From positions 1-33,323 of the forward strand of contig NZ_JTHN01000116.1 of assembly GCF_001399685.1 (NCBI RefSeq): 33,323 nucleotides of DNA. Direction: 5' to 3'. The position numbers and the translations under genes were made by a program. The notes beneath the pieces were generated by a model. It worked only from the letters and a program-made list of their open reading frames with translations. It was not told where the DNA came from and searched no databases. This document shows positions 7,775 to 17,366 of this stretch, piece after piece. The DNA is from Paenibacillus sp. A3. GTDB lineage: Bacteria; Bacillota; Bacilli; Paenibacillales; NBRC-103111. How positions within the stretch are numbered: the stretch's first letter is position 1; each line of letters starts with the position of its first letter.

Positions 7775-8821
7775 ATGACAGGAACAATTGGCGTAAGCGG
7801 GATGGGAAGGATCGGCAGATTGCTGGTTCGCCGCGCTTTTGATACGGATGAGAACGGGATGGGCCTGCAAGCAATTAACTCACTATACCCAGCGGGCACG
7901 ATTGCCCATTTGCTCAAATATGACACCATACATGGAACATGGAAGGCCGATATCCGCGAGGAAGGAAACGATCTGATCATTAACGGTAAGCGCATCCGCA
8001 TCGTATTCGAGCGCGACCCGGCGGCCATTTCGTGGAAAGACCTTGGCGTGGATCTGGCCATCGACGCGACAGGCAAGTTCAACGACCGGGAAGGCGCTTC
8101 GCGGCACCTGACGGCGGGCGCAAGCAAGGTGCTGATTACGGCGCCGGGCAAACGCATGGACTTGACGGTTGTCATGGGCGTCAACGATGATCGTTACAAC
8201 GCAAAGGAGCACACGCTGCTGTCGGCCGCGTCCTGCACGACGAACTGCGTCGCTCCCGTGCTGCACGTGCTGGATCAGGCGTTTCAAGTGAAAAACGGCT
8301 GGATGACCACCGTTCATTCGTACACGAACGACCAGAAGCACATGGACAATCCGCATTCCGATTTGCGCCGCGCGCGCGCGTGCACGCAGTCGATCATTCC
8401 GACGAGCACGGGCGTAGGCAAAGCGCTCATCGACGTGCTGCCGCATCTTGCGCCGCACGTGAACGGCATCTCGGTCCGCGTCCCGACGCCGGACGTTTCG
8501 CTGGTCGACCTCACCGTACAGGTGAAGCGGCCGGTTCAGCTGGAGGAAGTGCAGGCGGCGTTCCGCCAAGCTGCGGAAGGTCCGATGGCCCGCTATTTGG
8601 GCTACAGCAACGAGCCGCTCGTCTCTTCGGATTTTATCGGCTGCGATCAATCGGCGGTCATTGACGGCCAGTCGTTGATGGTCGCTGAGGATCAGATCAA
8701 GGTGCTGGCTTGGTACGATAACGAATGGGCGTATGCGAGCCGGGTAATGGATTTGGCGAAAATTGTTTCCGAAACCATGAAAAAGGAGAGCGATGAAGCG
8801 TGGAAAGAAGCCGTCGTGTAA
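7775..8821 (+). CDS. gapB: Glyceraldehyde-3-phosphate dehydrogenase, GapB type
   Basis: The 348-residue enzyme interconverts glyceraldehyde-3-phosphate and 1,3-bisphosphoglycerate. The Rossmann motif is VSGMGRIGR; the catalytic cysteine is C154 in SCTTNC and the partner histidine is H181 in TVHSYTNDQKH. The position after AIN, where glycolytic GapA has an aspartate that selects NAD, is serine (S36), as expected for the NADP-preferring, gluconeogenic GapB type. The stretch SYTNDQKHMDNPHSDLRRARAC also matches GapB better than GapA. The ATG at 7775 follows GGGAGGGG at 7760-7767. The stop codon overlaps the start of an SR1P-like ORF, which is the notable feature of this locus. The enzyme class is certain; GapB rather than GapA is a motif-based judgement. 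Confidence 0.92.
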   Translation: MTGTIGVSGMGRIGRLLVRRAFDTDENGMGLQAINSLYPAGTIAHLLKYDTIHGTWKADIREEGNDLIINGKRIRIVFERDPAAISWKDLGVDLAIDATGKFNDREGASRHLTAGASKVLITAPGKRMDLTVVMGVNDDRYNAKEHTLLSAASCTTNCVAPVLHVLDQAFQVKNGWMTTVHSYTNDQKHMDNPHSDLRRARACTQSIIPTSTGVGKALIDVLPHLAPHVNGISVRVPTPDVSLVDLTVQVKRPVQLEEVQAAFRQAAEGPMARYLGYSNEPLVSSDFIGCDQSAVIDGQSLMVAEDQIKVLAWYDNEWAYASRVMDLAKIVSETMKKESDEAWKEAVV

Positions 8822-9018
8822 TGGAGAAGGAAGTGCACCTCGGAACGATTCTGTGCAAGCATTGCCATCAAGTCATCGGTACGCAGGATACGCGAAAAGT
8901 TACGGTCTATTACAGCGAATGCAGTCATGAGCACTGCTTGGACGGCCGGGGACGTTCCCTGGGAGCGGACGGGTCCGCTGTCGCCTCGGCCGGACCGCAC
9001 ACCGTCTTCGAAGCTTGA
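8821..9018 (+). CDS. SR1P-like small protein, overlapping gapB
   Basis: A 65-residue ORF whose residues 6-38 follow the SR1P family pattern: LGTILCKHCHQVI, then KVTVYYSECSHEHC, with cysteines in two pairs that could bind a metal. SR1P of B. subtilis is a 39-residue peptide encoded by the dual-function RNA SR1; it binds GapA and promotes its contact with RNase J1. Here the ATG shares one base with the gapB stop (TAATG), so it is probably made by termination-reinitiation and co-regulated with GapB. The last 27 residues are an extra, low-complexity tail. Family assignment is by recalled pattern and is the uncertain part. Confidence 0.7.
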   Translation: MEKEVHLGTILCKHCHQVIGTQDTRKVTVYYSECSHEHCLDGRGRSLGADGSAVASAGPHTVFEA

Positions 9019-9064
9019 CGCGCCTGTTCGATATAAACAGCCAGATCATATAGCAGCATGAGAA

Positions 9065-9123
9065 AAAAAGCCGGACCGGCCCTGCGACGAGCTTACAGCG
9101 TCGCGGGAGCCTGCCGGCTTTTT
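9065..9123. terminator. Bidirectional terminator between the SR1P-like gene and namA
   Basis: AAAAAGCCGG at 9065-9074 pairs with CCGGCTTTTT at 9114-9123, and the interior forms a second stem (CCTGCGACG with CGTCGCGGG). T-runs occur on both strands, so it can end transcription of the convergent gapB and namA units. Confidence 0.85.
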
Positions 9124-9161
9124 GCGGTTCGGGTTCATGCTTTGACGCGCTAAGCTAAGGC

Positions 9162-10169
9162 TTACCAGCCGCGCGTATATTGCTTGGGCGGCGTGAGCTC
9201 CGCACGCAGCTGCTTGGCGGCGGTGCGTGCCCAGAACGGATCGCGCAGCAGCTCGCGGCCGAGCAAGATCAGATCGGCGCGGCCGTTCTGCAAAATCTCC
9301 TCCGCCTGCTCGGCCTGCGTAATCAAGCCGACGGCTCCGGTCGGCACGTCCGCGCTGCGGCGGATCAGCTCTGCAAACGGAACCTGGTAGCCCGGATATA
9401 CCTTCGGCGGACCGCCCACGACGGCGCCGGAGCTAACGTCGATCAAGTCGACGCCTTGCGCTTTCATCAAACGGGCGTAATAGACGTAATCTTCCGGCGT
9501 GAGGCCTTCCGGATGGTAATCGTGCGCGGAGATGCGGACAAGCAGCGGTCCGTCCCACACGGTCTTGACGCTGTCGATGATCTCGCGCAGGAACCGGTAG
9601 CGGCCGTCGCGGTCTCCGCCGTATTCGTCCTCGCGGAGGTTCGTCAGCGGCGACAGGAACTCGTTGATCAGGTAGCCGTGCGCGGCATGGATCTCGACGA
9701 CGTCGAAGTCCGCTTCCTTCGCCCGCACCGCGGCCGCCTTGAACGCTTCGACGGTCTCGGCGATCTGCTGGGCGGTCATCGCTTCCGGCGTTTTCGACTT
9801 GTCGTCGAACGGAATCGCCGACGGTGCCAGAATCGGCCCGTCCAGCACGGCCTTGCGCCCGGCATGGGCCAGCTGAATGCCGATATGGGAGCCTTGTCCG
9901 TGCACGAGCCCGGTCAGCTCGCGCAGGCCCGGCACCTGATCGTCGCTCCAAATGCCAAGGTCGTAAGGCGAGATGCGCCCTTGAGGCGTGACGGCCGACG
10001 CTTCCACGATGATGAGTCCGACTTGGCCGACAGCGCGGGCCGGGTAATGGATTTTGTGCCAATCCGTGACGCGGCCCGTTTCGTCGAAGCAGGAGTACAT
10101 ACACATCGGCGACATGACAATCCGGTTTTTGAGCGTCAGCTTTTGCAGCGGGTAAGAAGTGAACAGCAT
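9162..10169 (-). CDS. namA: NADPH dehydrogenase NamA (YqjM-type old yellow enzyme)
   Basis: The 335-residue FMN enzyme reduces activated C=C bonds of enals, enones and nitro compounds using NADPH. It matches B. subtilis YqjM (338 residues) throughout: the redox-tuning C23 and Y25 in PMCMY, the substrate-binding pair H161/H164 in [16 protein letters not shown], the FMN phosphate region [11 protein letters not shown], and the C-terminal YTRGW with the arginine that reaches into the neighbouring subunit. It probably serves in detoxification and stress. It is convergent with the gapB unit and appears monocistronic. Confidence 0.93.
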   Translation of the reverse strand: MLFTSYPLQKLTLKNRIVMSPMCMYSCFDETGRVTDWHKIHYPARAVGQVGLIIVEASAVTPQGRISPYDLGIWSDDQVPGLRELTGLVHGQGSHIGIQLAHAGRKAVLDGPILAPSAIPFDDKSKTPEAMTAQQIAETVEAFKAAAVRAKEADFDVVEIHAAHGYLINEFLSPLTNLREDEYGGDRDGRYRFLREIIDSVKTVWDGPLLVRISAHDYHPEGLTPEDYVYYARLMKAQGVDLIDVSSGAVVGGPPKVYPGYQVPFAELIRRSADVPTGAVGLITQAEQAEEILQNGRADLILLGRELLRDPFWARTAAKQLRAELTPPKQYTRGW

Positions 10170-10344
10170 GCTTTTTCCACATCCTTTGCAATTTTTATCT
10201 ATACTATGGTTAGCTAGTTACGTGATGTATACTACTTATCTTAGTTTAGCAATAATTCGGCCGGATGGCAAAAGGTTGTGCGAAAGCTTCGAGAAGTATG
10301 CGGGGGGGCTGCAAAGCTTGTGCATAGCGCAGGCACAAGCAGCA

Positions 10345-10392
10345 AAACCGGCTGCGCCCGAACCGTATTCAAACGGCGAGCACAGCCGGTTT
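10345..10392 (-). terminator. Terminator after the low-complexity protein gene
   Basis: AAACCGGCTG at 10345-10354 and CAGCCGGTTT at 10383-10392 form a perfect 10-bp stem, with T-rich ends in the minus-strand direction, 47 bases past the stop codon of the gene at 10440-10997. Confidence 0.7.
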
Positions 10393-10439
10393 AGATTGTT
10401 TTCAAGCCTAGCGGCCAGAATGGTAATGCGGCCGGGCGG

Positions 10440-10997
10440 CTATTTGCGCGACCGTCTGCGGCCTTGCGTCGGTCCCCGGCGCCTGCGTCGTCTCCTGCCG
10501 GTGGAGGATCGGTTGCCCCCGCTCTTGGAGGCGGCCGTATCTTTTTTGCCGAAGGAATTGAACAGGACCTTCAGCATCGGGGCGAATTGCTGAACGCTCT
10601 GCACCATTTTTTGCATCTTGTTGAAGGTCTCGACAATGCCTTCCACACCGCCGAGCTTGTCGATGACGTTCTTGACCTGTTCGACGTTAAAGCCTCCGCC
10701 GCCTCCTCCCGCCGTGCCCGTTGCGCCGCCGCCTCCTCCGAACAGCGAGGAGAGAAAACCGCCGCCCTCCTGTTCGGCCGCCGGCTGCAAAGCCAGCGGG
10801 TTACCGCCGCTGAATTCATCGAAATTCCCGTACGGATTGCCTGCACCCATACCTGCAGCTGGCGTTAGACTGCGCGTAAATACTTGCTGCTGGCCTGGAG
10901 CATACACCTGGGGCGAGGCATGCGGATACGCGTACGTGACGGCACGCGGATAGGGCGTCATGCCTCGGTTGCCAATCATTTGTCTTGGATAGCTCAT
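10440..10997 (-). CDS. Low-complexity protein, glycine-rich with arginine-rich tail
   Basis: A 185-residue protein I do not recognise with certainty. Residues 1-55 are rich in Tyr, Pro and Gln; a glycine-rich linker follows (about 77-102); a helical segment FNVEQVKNVIDKLGG to FAPMLKVLFNSF (about 103-150) is the only folded-looking part; and the tail is strongly basic (GRRRRRRRG and RRRSRK). The layout resembles YqfQ/VrrA-type proteins of spore-forming Bacillota, whose function is poorly defined. The arginine tail may bind nucleic acid or an anionic surface. The start at 10997 has AAGGG about ten bases upstream. Confidence 0.6.
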   Translation of the reverse strand: MSYPRQMIGNRGMTPYPRAVTYAYPHASPQVYAPGQQQVFTRSLTPAAGMGAGNPYGNFDEFSGGNPLALQPAAEQEGGGFLSSLFGGGGGATGTAGGGGGGFNVEQVKNVIDKLGGVEGIVETFNKMQKMVQSVQQFAPMLKVLFNSFGKKDTAASKSGGNRSSTGRRRRRRRGPTQGRRRSRK

Positions 10998-11282
10998 CGT
11001 TTCACAACCCTTTTATTCATAGTAATGTCGCAAAGTTCACCTTGTCGCACTTTCCTCTATAGGCGGTTTCCTAGTATACTGTATGTGGTGGGCGAATGGT
11101 TGGATTGGACTCCTGTCACGGTTTTTATGATTTTTGCCCAGTTTCGGTTTAGTTCGTCACCGCATAAAAATAGCAACGTTTTGCTAACTTAAAGGGAGGA
11201 TTTCACTCCCAGATGTCGAAATAGGTTATGGACTTTGGAATTCATCGATCTTAGCAGACCATCAAGGGGTTGAAAATTCGTA

Positions 11283-11573
11283 ATGCAGCTGAAAAAGTTG
11301 AATGATAAAGCGATCGACCAGTTATTCGAGGCGATCCTGACACTCAAGGATATAGAGGAATGCTATGTGTTTTTTGACGACTTGTGCACGGTGAACGAAA
11401 TCCAGTCGCTGTCGCAGCGGCTTGAGGTTGCCCGCATGCTGCGCAAGGGCAATACCTACAACCAGATTGAAGCGGAGACCGGCGCCAGCACGGCTACGAT
11501 CTCGCGTGTCAAGCGCTGCTTGAACTACGGCAACGACGGCTACAAAATGACGCTGGAGCGGCTGGGAAGGTAA
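11283..11573 (+). CDS. yerC: YerC/YecD family TrpR-like regulator
   Basis: The 96-residue protein matches the YerC family: LFEAILTLKDIEECYVFFDDLCTVNEIQSLSQRLEVARML, then the TrpR-like helix-turn-helix TYNQIEAETGASTATISRVKRCLNYG (about 58-83). It is the usual size for the family. It probably binds DNA as a dimer; its regulon is not well established. The putative ribosome binding site (AAGGGG at 11264-11269) is rather far from the ATG. Confidence 0.9.
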   Translation: MQLKKLNDKAIDQLFEAILTLKDIEECYVFFDDLCTVNEIQSLSQRLEVARMLRKGNTYNQIEAETGASTATISRVKRCLNYGNDGYKMTLERLGR

Positions 11574-11732
11574 AACGAACGTTACCTCTTACCGCGTCCG
11601 GACTCGATTACAACGGAGCACTCGAACAAATCCTTCTCGCCGGGCCGGTGGAGTGGGATTTTTCGTGTTCGTGCGGCTGGCTGGAAGACAGCGCTGCGGA
11701 ATGCGATCTTTTTCACCCGGGAGGGATACGGT

Positions 11733-12524
11733 GTGGTAAAATACGGTATATTAGTGATAAGTCACGGGTCCCGGAGCGAGTCGTGGGTCCGCTTGGTGGA
11801 CGAAGCGGTCGGCGCGGTGCAGGTCCCTGCAGAAATACCGGTCTTTTCCTCCTTTCTGGAAATTGTGGAAGGACGCCTGATCCAGGACGGCATCACGCAC
11901 CTGGAGTCGCTCGGCGTTACGAATATCGTCGTCGTTCCGCTCTTCGTCTCGTCCGGCAGCACACATATCGACGAGATCGCTTATGCGCTGGGCGCCAAGA
12001 AAGCGCCGCAGCTGCCGACGGACATGAAGCCGTTCGCTATTCGGGCACGCATTCACTTGACGACGCCGATCGACGACGATCCGGTGATCGCCGAGATCGT
12101 CTATGCGAAAATCAAAGCGCTGTCAACGGACCCGGGACGCGAAACGGTGCTGCTCGTCGGCCACGGAAGCATCGAGAACGGCTTCCATCAGCGATGGAGG
12201 CGAGGACTGGAGCGGCTGGCGGAGCGCTTGAAGCGGCTTGGCGGTTTCGACGAAGCGGCTTCGGCGATGCTGCTGCCCAACCAGATTCCGGAGCGGATGA
12301 AGCTATGGCGGATTCGCAAGCCAGGGCATACGGTCATTGTGGCACCGCTGTTCCTGAGCGAGGGGTATTTTACCGAAGTGGTTATCCCGGAGCGTTTGCA
12401 GGGTTATTCGTATCGGTACAACGGAGAGGCGCTGCTGCCGCATCCCGGCATTTCCCGGTGGATCGAGCGGCAGATCAAGCCTTTTGTCGATAAGATGCAG
12501 GACGAAACGTGTACACAGCTTTAG
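11733..12524 (+). CDS. CbiX-type sirohydrochlorin chelatase, two-domain
   Basis: The 263-residue protein is a duplicated class II chelatase, inserting cobalt or iron into sirohydrochlorin for B12 or sirohaem. The first half carries H11 (ISHGSR) and H78 (SSGSTHIDE), corresponding to the two metal-handling histidines of SirB/CbiX. The second half keeps only H144 (VGHGS); the equivalent of the second histidine is F213 in SEGYFTEVV. The active site is therefore probably in the N-terminal half. The GTG at 11733 follows GGGAGGG at 11719-11725. No other tetrapyrrole genes are in the window, so the metal cannot be decided. Confidence 0.8.
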   Translation: MVKYGILVISHGSRSESWVRLVDEAVGAVQVPAEIPVFSSFLEIVEGRLIQDGITHLESLGVTNIVVVPLFVSSGSTHIDEIAYALGAKKAPQLPTDMKPFAIRARIHLTTPIDDDPVIAEIVYAKIKALSTDPGRETVLLVGHGSIENGFHQRWRRGLERLAERLKRLGGFDEAASAMLLPNQIPERMKLWRIRKPGHTVIVAPLFLSEGYFTEVVIPERLQGYSYRYNGEALLPHPGISRWIERQIKPFVDKMQDETCTQL

Positions 12525-12601
12525 CAGTTTTTTTGCGGTCAAACGACCCATGGTCAAAAATGCTTTCATACGATTTCTTATGTGAACGGGTGAGAGAGAG
12601 A

Positions 12602-13591
12602 ATGGCACAGCCAGTCAAACGGGCAAGGCTCATATATAATCCGACCTCCGGCCGGGAAGAAATGAAGAAGCGGCTGCCGGAAATATTGCAGCGGCTGGAA
12701 CGCGGCGGGCTGGAGACGAGCACGCATGCGACGATTGGGGAAGGCGACGCGACGCTCGCGGCGGCGGAGGCGGTGGAACGGGGATTCGACATCGTCATCG
12801 CGGCGGGAGGCGACGGCACGCTATACGAGGTGATCAACGGCCTGGCGGAGAAGCCGAACCGGCCGCCGCTTGGGATATTGCCGCTCGGGACGACGAACGA
12901 TTTCGCCCGGGCGCTGAACATTCCGCGGAACTGGGAAGGCGCGGTGGACGTCATTCTGCGCCAGCACGCGCGGGTGATCGACGTCGGGAAGGTGAACCAG
13001 CGCTACTTCATCAACATCGCCGGCGGCGGATCGCTGACCGAGCTCACCTATGAGGTGCCGAGCAAGCTCAAGACGATGATCGGCCAGATGGCCTACTATA
13101 TGAAAGGGCTGGAGAAGCTGCCGCGGTTGCGCCCGATCGAGCTGTATATCAAGACGGCAGAGGTGGAGATGCACGAGGAAGTGATGCTCTTCCTCATCTC
13201 GAACAGCAACTCCGTCGGCGGCTTCGAGCGTCTGGCGCCGGACGCGTCGCTCAGCGACGGTCTGTTCGACGTGCTGATCCTGCGCAAATGCAACCTTGCG
13301 GAGTTTATCCGCGTCGTCTCGCTGGCGCTGCGCGGCGAGCATTTGTCCGACCCGAACCTGATCTACCTGCAAACGAAGCAAATTCAAGTGACGTCCCCCG
13401 ATTACGTGCAGGTGAACCTGGACGGGGAGCTGGGCGGCACGCTGCCGTGTATTTTTACGAACCTGCCGCAGCATCTGCACATCTTCATCGACGAGACGGG
13501 CCAGTCGACGTACAAATCGCCTCCGATCAACCTGATGAAGCTGCCATGGAAAACGAGACCCGGAGTGGACGAACATGAACAGGAAGAATAA
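12602..13591 (+). CDS. dgkB: Diacylglycerol/lipid kinase DgkB
   Basis: The 329-residue protein belongs to the DAGK catalytic family that recycles diacylglycerol to phosphatidic acid during lipoteichoic acid synthesis. Diagnostic motifs are YNPTSG (12-17), the nucleotide-binding GGDGT (69-73) and LGTTNDFAR (95-103). The C-terminal part includes NLDGE and a basic, disordered end. The ATG at 12602 is chosen as the first methionine with a purine-rich upstream element (GAGAGAGAG); the upstream extension to 12509 has no family similarity. It overlaps rlmD by 17 bases. In B. subtilis dgkB (yerQ) is also next to the rlmCD (yefA) gene, so this is conserved context. Confidence 0.92.
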   Translation: MAQPVKRARLIYNPTSGREEMKKRLPEILQRLERGGLETSTHATIGEGDATLAAAEAVERGFDIVIAAGGDGTLYEVINGLAEKPNRPPLGILPLGTTNDFARALNIPRNWEGAVDVILRQHARVIDVGKVNQRYFINIAGGGSLTELTYEVPSKLKTMIGQMAYYMKGLEKLPRLRPIELYIKTAEVEMHEEVMLFLISNSNSVGGFERLAPDASLSDGLFDVLILRKCNLAEFIRVVSLALRGEHLSDPNLIYLQTKQIQVTSPDYVQVNLDGELGGTLPCIFTNLPQHLHIFIDETGQSTYKSPPINLMKLPWKTRPGVDEHEQEE

Positions 13592-15098
13592 ACGACGCCC
13601 GGGCGGGCCCGCTGCCGATCTCAGCGGCCTGCCCGTCGCGAAGAACGAAGAATATATCGCCGACATTGTCGGCTTAGGACATGACGGAGAAGGGGTAGGC
13701 CGTGTGAACGGCTTTACCCTTTTTATTCAGGGCGCCCTGCCCGGCGAGAAAGTACGGGCGAAGGTGCTCAAGGTGAAGAAGCAGTACGGCTACGCCAAGC
13801 TGCTGGAGATTATTGAAGCGAGCCCCGACCGCATCGACGCGCCCTGTCCGATCTACAAGCAGTGCGGCGGCTGCCAGCTCCAGCACCTGAGCTACGACGC
13901 CCAGCTCCGCTGGAAGCGCCAGCTTGTCGTCGACAATCTGGAGCGGATCGGGAAGCTGCGAGTGGCCGGAGCCAAGGCGGAGAGCGGCGTAGCCGAGATA
14001 CGCGTAGGTGCGGAGGCTAATGCAGGCGTGGGAGCTGTGAGTGGCGACGCGAGGGATGCGGGCATCGTCGTGCATCCGACGCTCGGCATGAGCGATCCGT
14101 GGCGGTATCGCAACAAGGCGCAGGTGCCGATCGGTCTCGCCGCGGGCGAAGAAGGCGGTCTGATCGGCGGCTTCTACGCGCAGGGCAGCCACCGGATTAT
14201 CGACATGGAGGCGTGCCTGATCCAGCACGAGAACAACGACGCCGTCGTTGCCGCGGTCAAGCGAATCGCCGGCGAGCTCGGCATCCGCCCGTACAACGAG
14301 GAGACGGGCAAGGGGCTGCTGCGCCACGTCATCGCACGCTATGGCTTCAACACGGGCGAGATTATGGTCGTGCTCGTGACGAATGGCCGCGACATTCCGC
14401 GTAGGGACGAGCTGGTCGGGCTGATCCGCGAGGCGATCCCGGACGTGCAGAGCATCTGCCAGAACGTCAACCGGCAGCAGACGAACGTGATCTTCGGCGA
14501 CGAGACGCGGGTGCTCTGGGGCAGCGAGGTCATCTACGATACGATCGGCGATATCCGCTTCGCGATCTCGGCGCGCTCGTTCTACCAGGTCAATCCGGTT
14601 CAGACGGAGGTGCTGTACGGGAAGGCGCTGGACTACGCCGGTCTGAGCGGCGAAGAGACCGTGATTGATGCCTACTGCGGCATCGGCACGATCTCGCTCT
14701 TCCTCGCGCAGAAGGCCCGCGAGGTGTACGGCGTCGAGATCGTCCCCGAGGCGATCGAGGACGCGAAGCGCAACGCGCTGGTCAACGACATCCGCAACGT
14801 GCGCTTCGAGGTCGGCGGTGCGGAGGTCGTCATCCCTGAATGGAAGCGGCAGGGCATCGCGCCTGACGTGATCGTCGTCGACCCGCCGCGCAAAGGCTGC
14901 GACGCCGCGCTGCTGGAGACGATCCTCGCGATGAGGCCGGAGCGCGTGGTGTACGTCTCGTGCAACCCGTCGACGCTGGCGCGCGACCTGCGCGTGCTGG
15001 AGGATGGCGGGTACCACACGGTGGAGGTGCAGCCGGTGGATATGTTTCCGCATACGGTGCATGTGGAGAGTGTGGCTTTGTTGGTGAGGGATTTTTAG
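13575..15098 (+). CDS. rlmD: 23S rRNA (uracil-C5)-methyltransferase, RlmD/RlmCD type
   Basis: The 507-residue SAM-dependent enzyme methylates uracil C5 in 23S rRNA. An N-terminal TRAM domain (about 24-80) is followed by Fe-S cluster cysteines C91, C97, C100 and C214, the [13 protein letters not shown] motif (336-348), the SAM motif [14 protein letters not shown] (365-378), the [10 protein letters not shown] loop (434-443), the nucleophile C463 in [12 protein letters not shown] and the general base E498. Bacillota usually have one dual-specific RlmCD. An insert of about 30 low-complexity residues (about 131-162) follows NLERIGKL. It is coupled to dgkB and is the last GC-rich gene before the island. 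Confidence 0.92.
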   Translation: MNRKNKRRPGGPAADLSGLPVAKNEEYIADIVGLGHDGEGVGRVNGFTLFIQGALPGEKVRAKVLKVKKQYGYAKLLEIIEASPDRIDAPCPIYKQCGGCQLQHLSYDAQLRWKRQLVVDNLERIGKLRVAGAKAESGVAEIRVGAEANAGVGAVSGDARDAGIVVHPTLGMSDPWRYRNKAQVPIGLAAGEEGGLIGGFYAQGSHRIIDMEACLIQHENNDAVVAAVKRIAGELGIRPYNEETGKGLLRHVIARYGFNTGEIMVVLVTNGRDIPRRDELVGLIREAIPDVQSICQNVNRQQTNVIFGDETRVLWGSEVIYDTIGDIRFAISARSFYQVNPVQTEVLYGKALDYAGLSGEETVIDAYCGIGTISLFLAQKAREVYGVEIVPEAIEDAKRNALVNDIRNVRFEVGGAEVVIPEWKRQGIAPDVIVVDPPRKGCDAALLETILAMRPERVVYVSCNPSTLARDLRVLEDGGYHTVEVQPVDMFPHTVHVESVALLVRDF

Positions 15099-15553
15099 CC
15101 ACACAATAAAGTTCTGATATTGCGAATAGAATCCTTGATAAAGTTGAAAAAACATGTGATAAGTGAGTGAAAGAGGGAGAAAGAGTAGATCATTTGATTT
15201 CAATTCCTTGCCTGTTTCATCCAAAGCATTCAGATAATAAAAGATGTGATAGACGGCGTATCCGACGTCGTCTCTTTATGTTTGTATTTTGCGAATTTAT
15301 GAGATAAAAGTGTGTGGCTTATTTTTGTTAGTAGCATCTTTGTTCGCTGCATAATATTCATAGTTTTAGCAATTTTGCATGTTCCAGACTTCGGAGATAA
15401 CTTTAGCTCAATACCATTGTTATTTATAGAAGAAAACTAATTTCATAATAGACAAATCGCTATTCAGGTTGCGGCGTGGTTATTGTTTTTTAATTGTTAT
15501 TAAGATGGACAAATAGAAAGATAGTAACGTACACTTGAAAAAAAGGAAATGGA
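15099..15553. other. Intergenic junction between core chromosome and AT-rich island
   Basis: The 455 bases contain no credible gene. Composition shifts from GC-rich to AT-rich within the first tens of bases. It holds a candidate terminator at 15251-15273 and one isolated GC-rich patch near 15469-15479. No tRNA, integrase gene or clear direct repeat is visible. Confidence 0.6.
15251..15290 (+). terminator. Candidate terminator of the dgkB-rlmD unit
   Basis: AGACGGCG at 15251-15258 pairs with CGTCGTCT at 15266-15273 (one G-T pair) around a seven-base loop, followed by an interrupted T-rich stretch. It is about 150 bases from the rlmD stop. Confidence 0.5.
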
Positions 15554-17362
15554 GTGTTTAATTTGGTGATTGATCGGTATAGCCACCTTAGTAAAGACCA
15601 ACTAATCGATTTATTAATTAAAAGAGATGCGAATAGAAAACTGGGACTAGTATGGGAACGGGACGAAATTGAACATGAAAAAGCTCTTAATACCGATTTT
15701 GTATTGTTGGAACATGACGAAAAATTATCTATAGGTACAACCCCCTTTGAGAATTTTGTAATTGAAGGTGATAATTTCGACGCACTTCGTTACCTTACTA
15801 CTGCATATAAGAACAGTATAAAATGTATTTACATAGATCCTCCGTATAATACAGGGAATAAGGATTTTATATACAACGATCGATTTATTGATCAGAATGA
15901 TTCATATCGTCACTCTACTTGGTTGGAGTACATATATCGTCGATTGCTTCTTGCTAAGGATGTATTGACAAGTGATGGCGTCATTTTTGTATCAATAAAT
16001 GACGAGAATAGATCTAAATTAGAACTATTAATGGATCAAGTATTTCCGGGTATGCGTGTAGGGACGTTGGTCTGGAAGAAGCGACGTTCGAGTAACGCAG
16101 CAGGTCTAAAACATTTTTTTTCATGTGATCACGAACACGTATTGGTCTATGCGGGAGATTCGTTCAGATTTAAGGGGAGTGATAAAGACTGGGGGAAATA
16201 TAATAATTGGGATGAGATTGAGCAAGACTGGTGGACTTCTACTCAGTTAACATTAGGTTTTAACCGAAAGCAACGCAAAAATCTCTTTTATCCTCTTTAT
16301 AATCCTAAGACAAATATTTGGTATCCTTGTGATCCAAATAGAGTGTGGGCTCGTGCGACTAAAGAACGATTGGGAGATAGAGAAGTTAGAACAGAAACAA
16401 TGGAAGAACTTATTGAGCGAAATGGTGTGCATTTTCCAGATGAACCGACACCTATTATCTATAATTCAACAGAAGAAATAGAATTTGCTATTAAAAAAGG
16501 GACTGCCCCGCCACATTTAGCAGAACAAGAAGATCTTGAATTCTGGGTTAATAAAAAAATTGGATTTGGGAAGCCGAGATTTAAAACTTATAAAAAGAAA
16601 GTACGTAACACAGCCCAGCCATTATCTAGTTGGATACTTGAAAACGGTAGACTAACAGAAGAAAATTTAGGTGCAATAAGTTCAGGTCTAACAAGTGAGG
16701 GAACGAAGGCACTTAGAGATGTTGGATTAACTTTTCCATATCCAAAACCACCATCATTAATTCGAAATCTTATTGAACAGGCAACCGGACCTAATGATAT
16801 AATACTTGATTTTTTTGCTGGTTCAGGTACAACGGGGCAGGCGGTTTTAGAATTAAATAATAGTGAAGAAGGATCAAACAGGAGATTTATTCTAGTTTCA
16901 AGCACAGAGGCATCGCAAAAAGAACCAAACAAAAATGTTTGCAGAGACGTAACAGCCCCGCGCTTGGCGGCTGTTATCAATGGATTTAACGGTCAGAAAG
17001 GGATAGGTGGCAACTTCGCATATATGCGAGTTAATCGAATACCCCAAGAAACAATAACATTTGATATTCGCCATGACCAAATATGGTTGGCTTTGCAAAA
17101 TATACATTCAAGGTCTGTTTACCCATTTAATGAAGCGTTATCATTTCAAACAGCCTTAGGTAAGTCAAATGAGCCTGATTATTTCTATCTACCTAAAGTT
17201 GATCAAGAAATTATGGACGAATTGCAAGATAGAATAGAAAACTTGCAAAAACCAGTAATTATTTATTCCTGGCAACCGGGAATAATCCGACAACGATTTG
17301 ACTTTAGTCATTTACAGATAGAAAAAATTCCTGATTTTCTAATTAGTAGGTTGGGGAGGTAG
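15554..17362 (+). CDS. Type III restriction-modification system, Mod DNA adenine methylase
   Basis: The 602-residue protein is a beta-class N6-adenine methyltransferase: the catalytic motif DPPYNTG (95-101) precedes the SAM motif LDFFAGSGTTGQAVLELN (418-435). The region between (about 170-410) holds the target-recognition part, and an N-terminal LSKDQLIDLLIKRD helix is typical of type III Mod. It methylates one strand of an unknown short site and guides the Res partner. The start is uncertain: a GTG at 15554 with AAAGGAA upstream, or a TTG/GTG at 15563/15566 with GGAG upstream. The res gene starts four bases after the stop. AT-rich composition differs from the genes to the left. Confidence 0.92.
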   Translation: MFNLVIDRYSHLSKDQLIDLLIKRDANRKLGLVWERDEIEHEKALNTDFVLLEHDEKLSIGTTPFENFVIEGDNFDALRYLTTAYKNSIKCIYIDPPYNTGNKDFIYNDRFIDQNDSYRHSTWLEYIYRRLLLAKDVLTSDGVIFVSINDENRSKLELLMDQVFPGMRVGTLVWKKRRSSNAAGLKHFFSCDHEHVLVYAGDSFRFKGSDKDWGKYNNWDEIEQDWWTSTQLTLGFNRKQRKNLFYPLYNPKTNIWYPCDPNRVWARATKERLGDREVRTETMEELIERNGVHFPDEPTPIIYNSTEEIEFAIKKGTAPPHLAEQEDLEFWVNKKIGFGKPRFKTYKKKVRNTAQPLSSWILENGRLTEENLGAISSGLTSEGTKALRDVGLTFPYPKPPSLIRNLIEQATGPNDIILDFFAGSGTTGQAVLELNNSEEGSNRRFILVSSTEASQKEPNKNVCRDVTAPRLAAVINGFNGQKGIGGNFAYMRVNRIPQETITFDIRHDQIWLALQNIHSRSVYPFNEALSFQTALGKSNEPDYFYLPKVDQEIMDELQDRIENLQKPVIIYSWQPGIIRQRFDFSHLQIEKIPDFLISRLGR

Positions 17363-17366
17363 TAGT

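Noticed and set aside
11191..11221. GGGAGG followed by an ATG and a small hairpin (GGGAG/CTCCC) before yerC
   Set aside because: The ATG opens only three codons before a stop, and the hairpin is five pairs; not enough to call a leader peptide or riboswitch.
13674..15224. 516-residue open frame opposite rlmD
   Set aside because: Composition is dominated by Arg, His, Val and Asp, as in antisense frames of GC-rich genes; the plus-strand frame has all the methyltransferase motifs.
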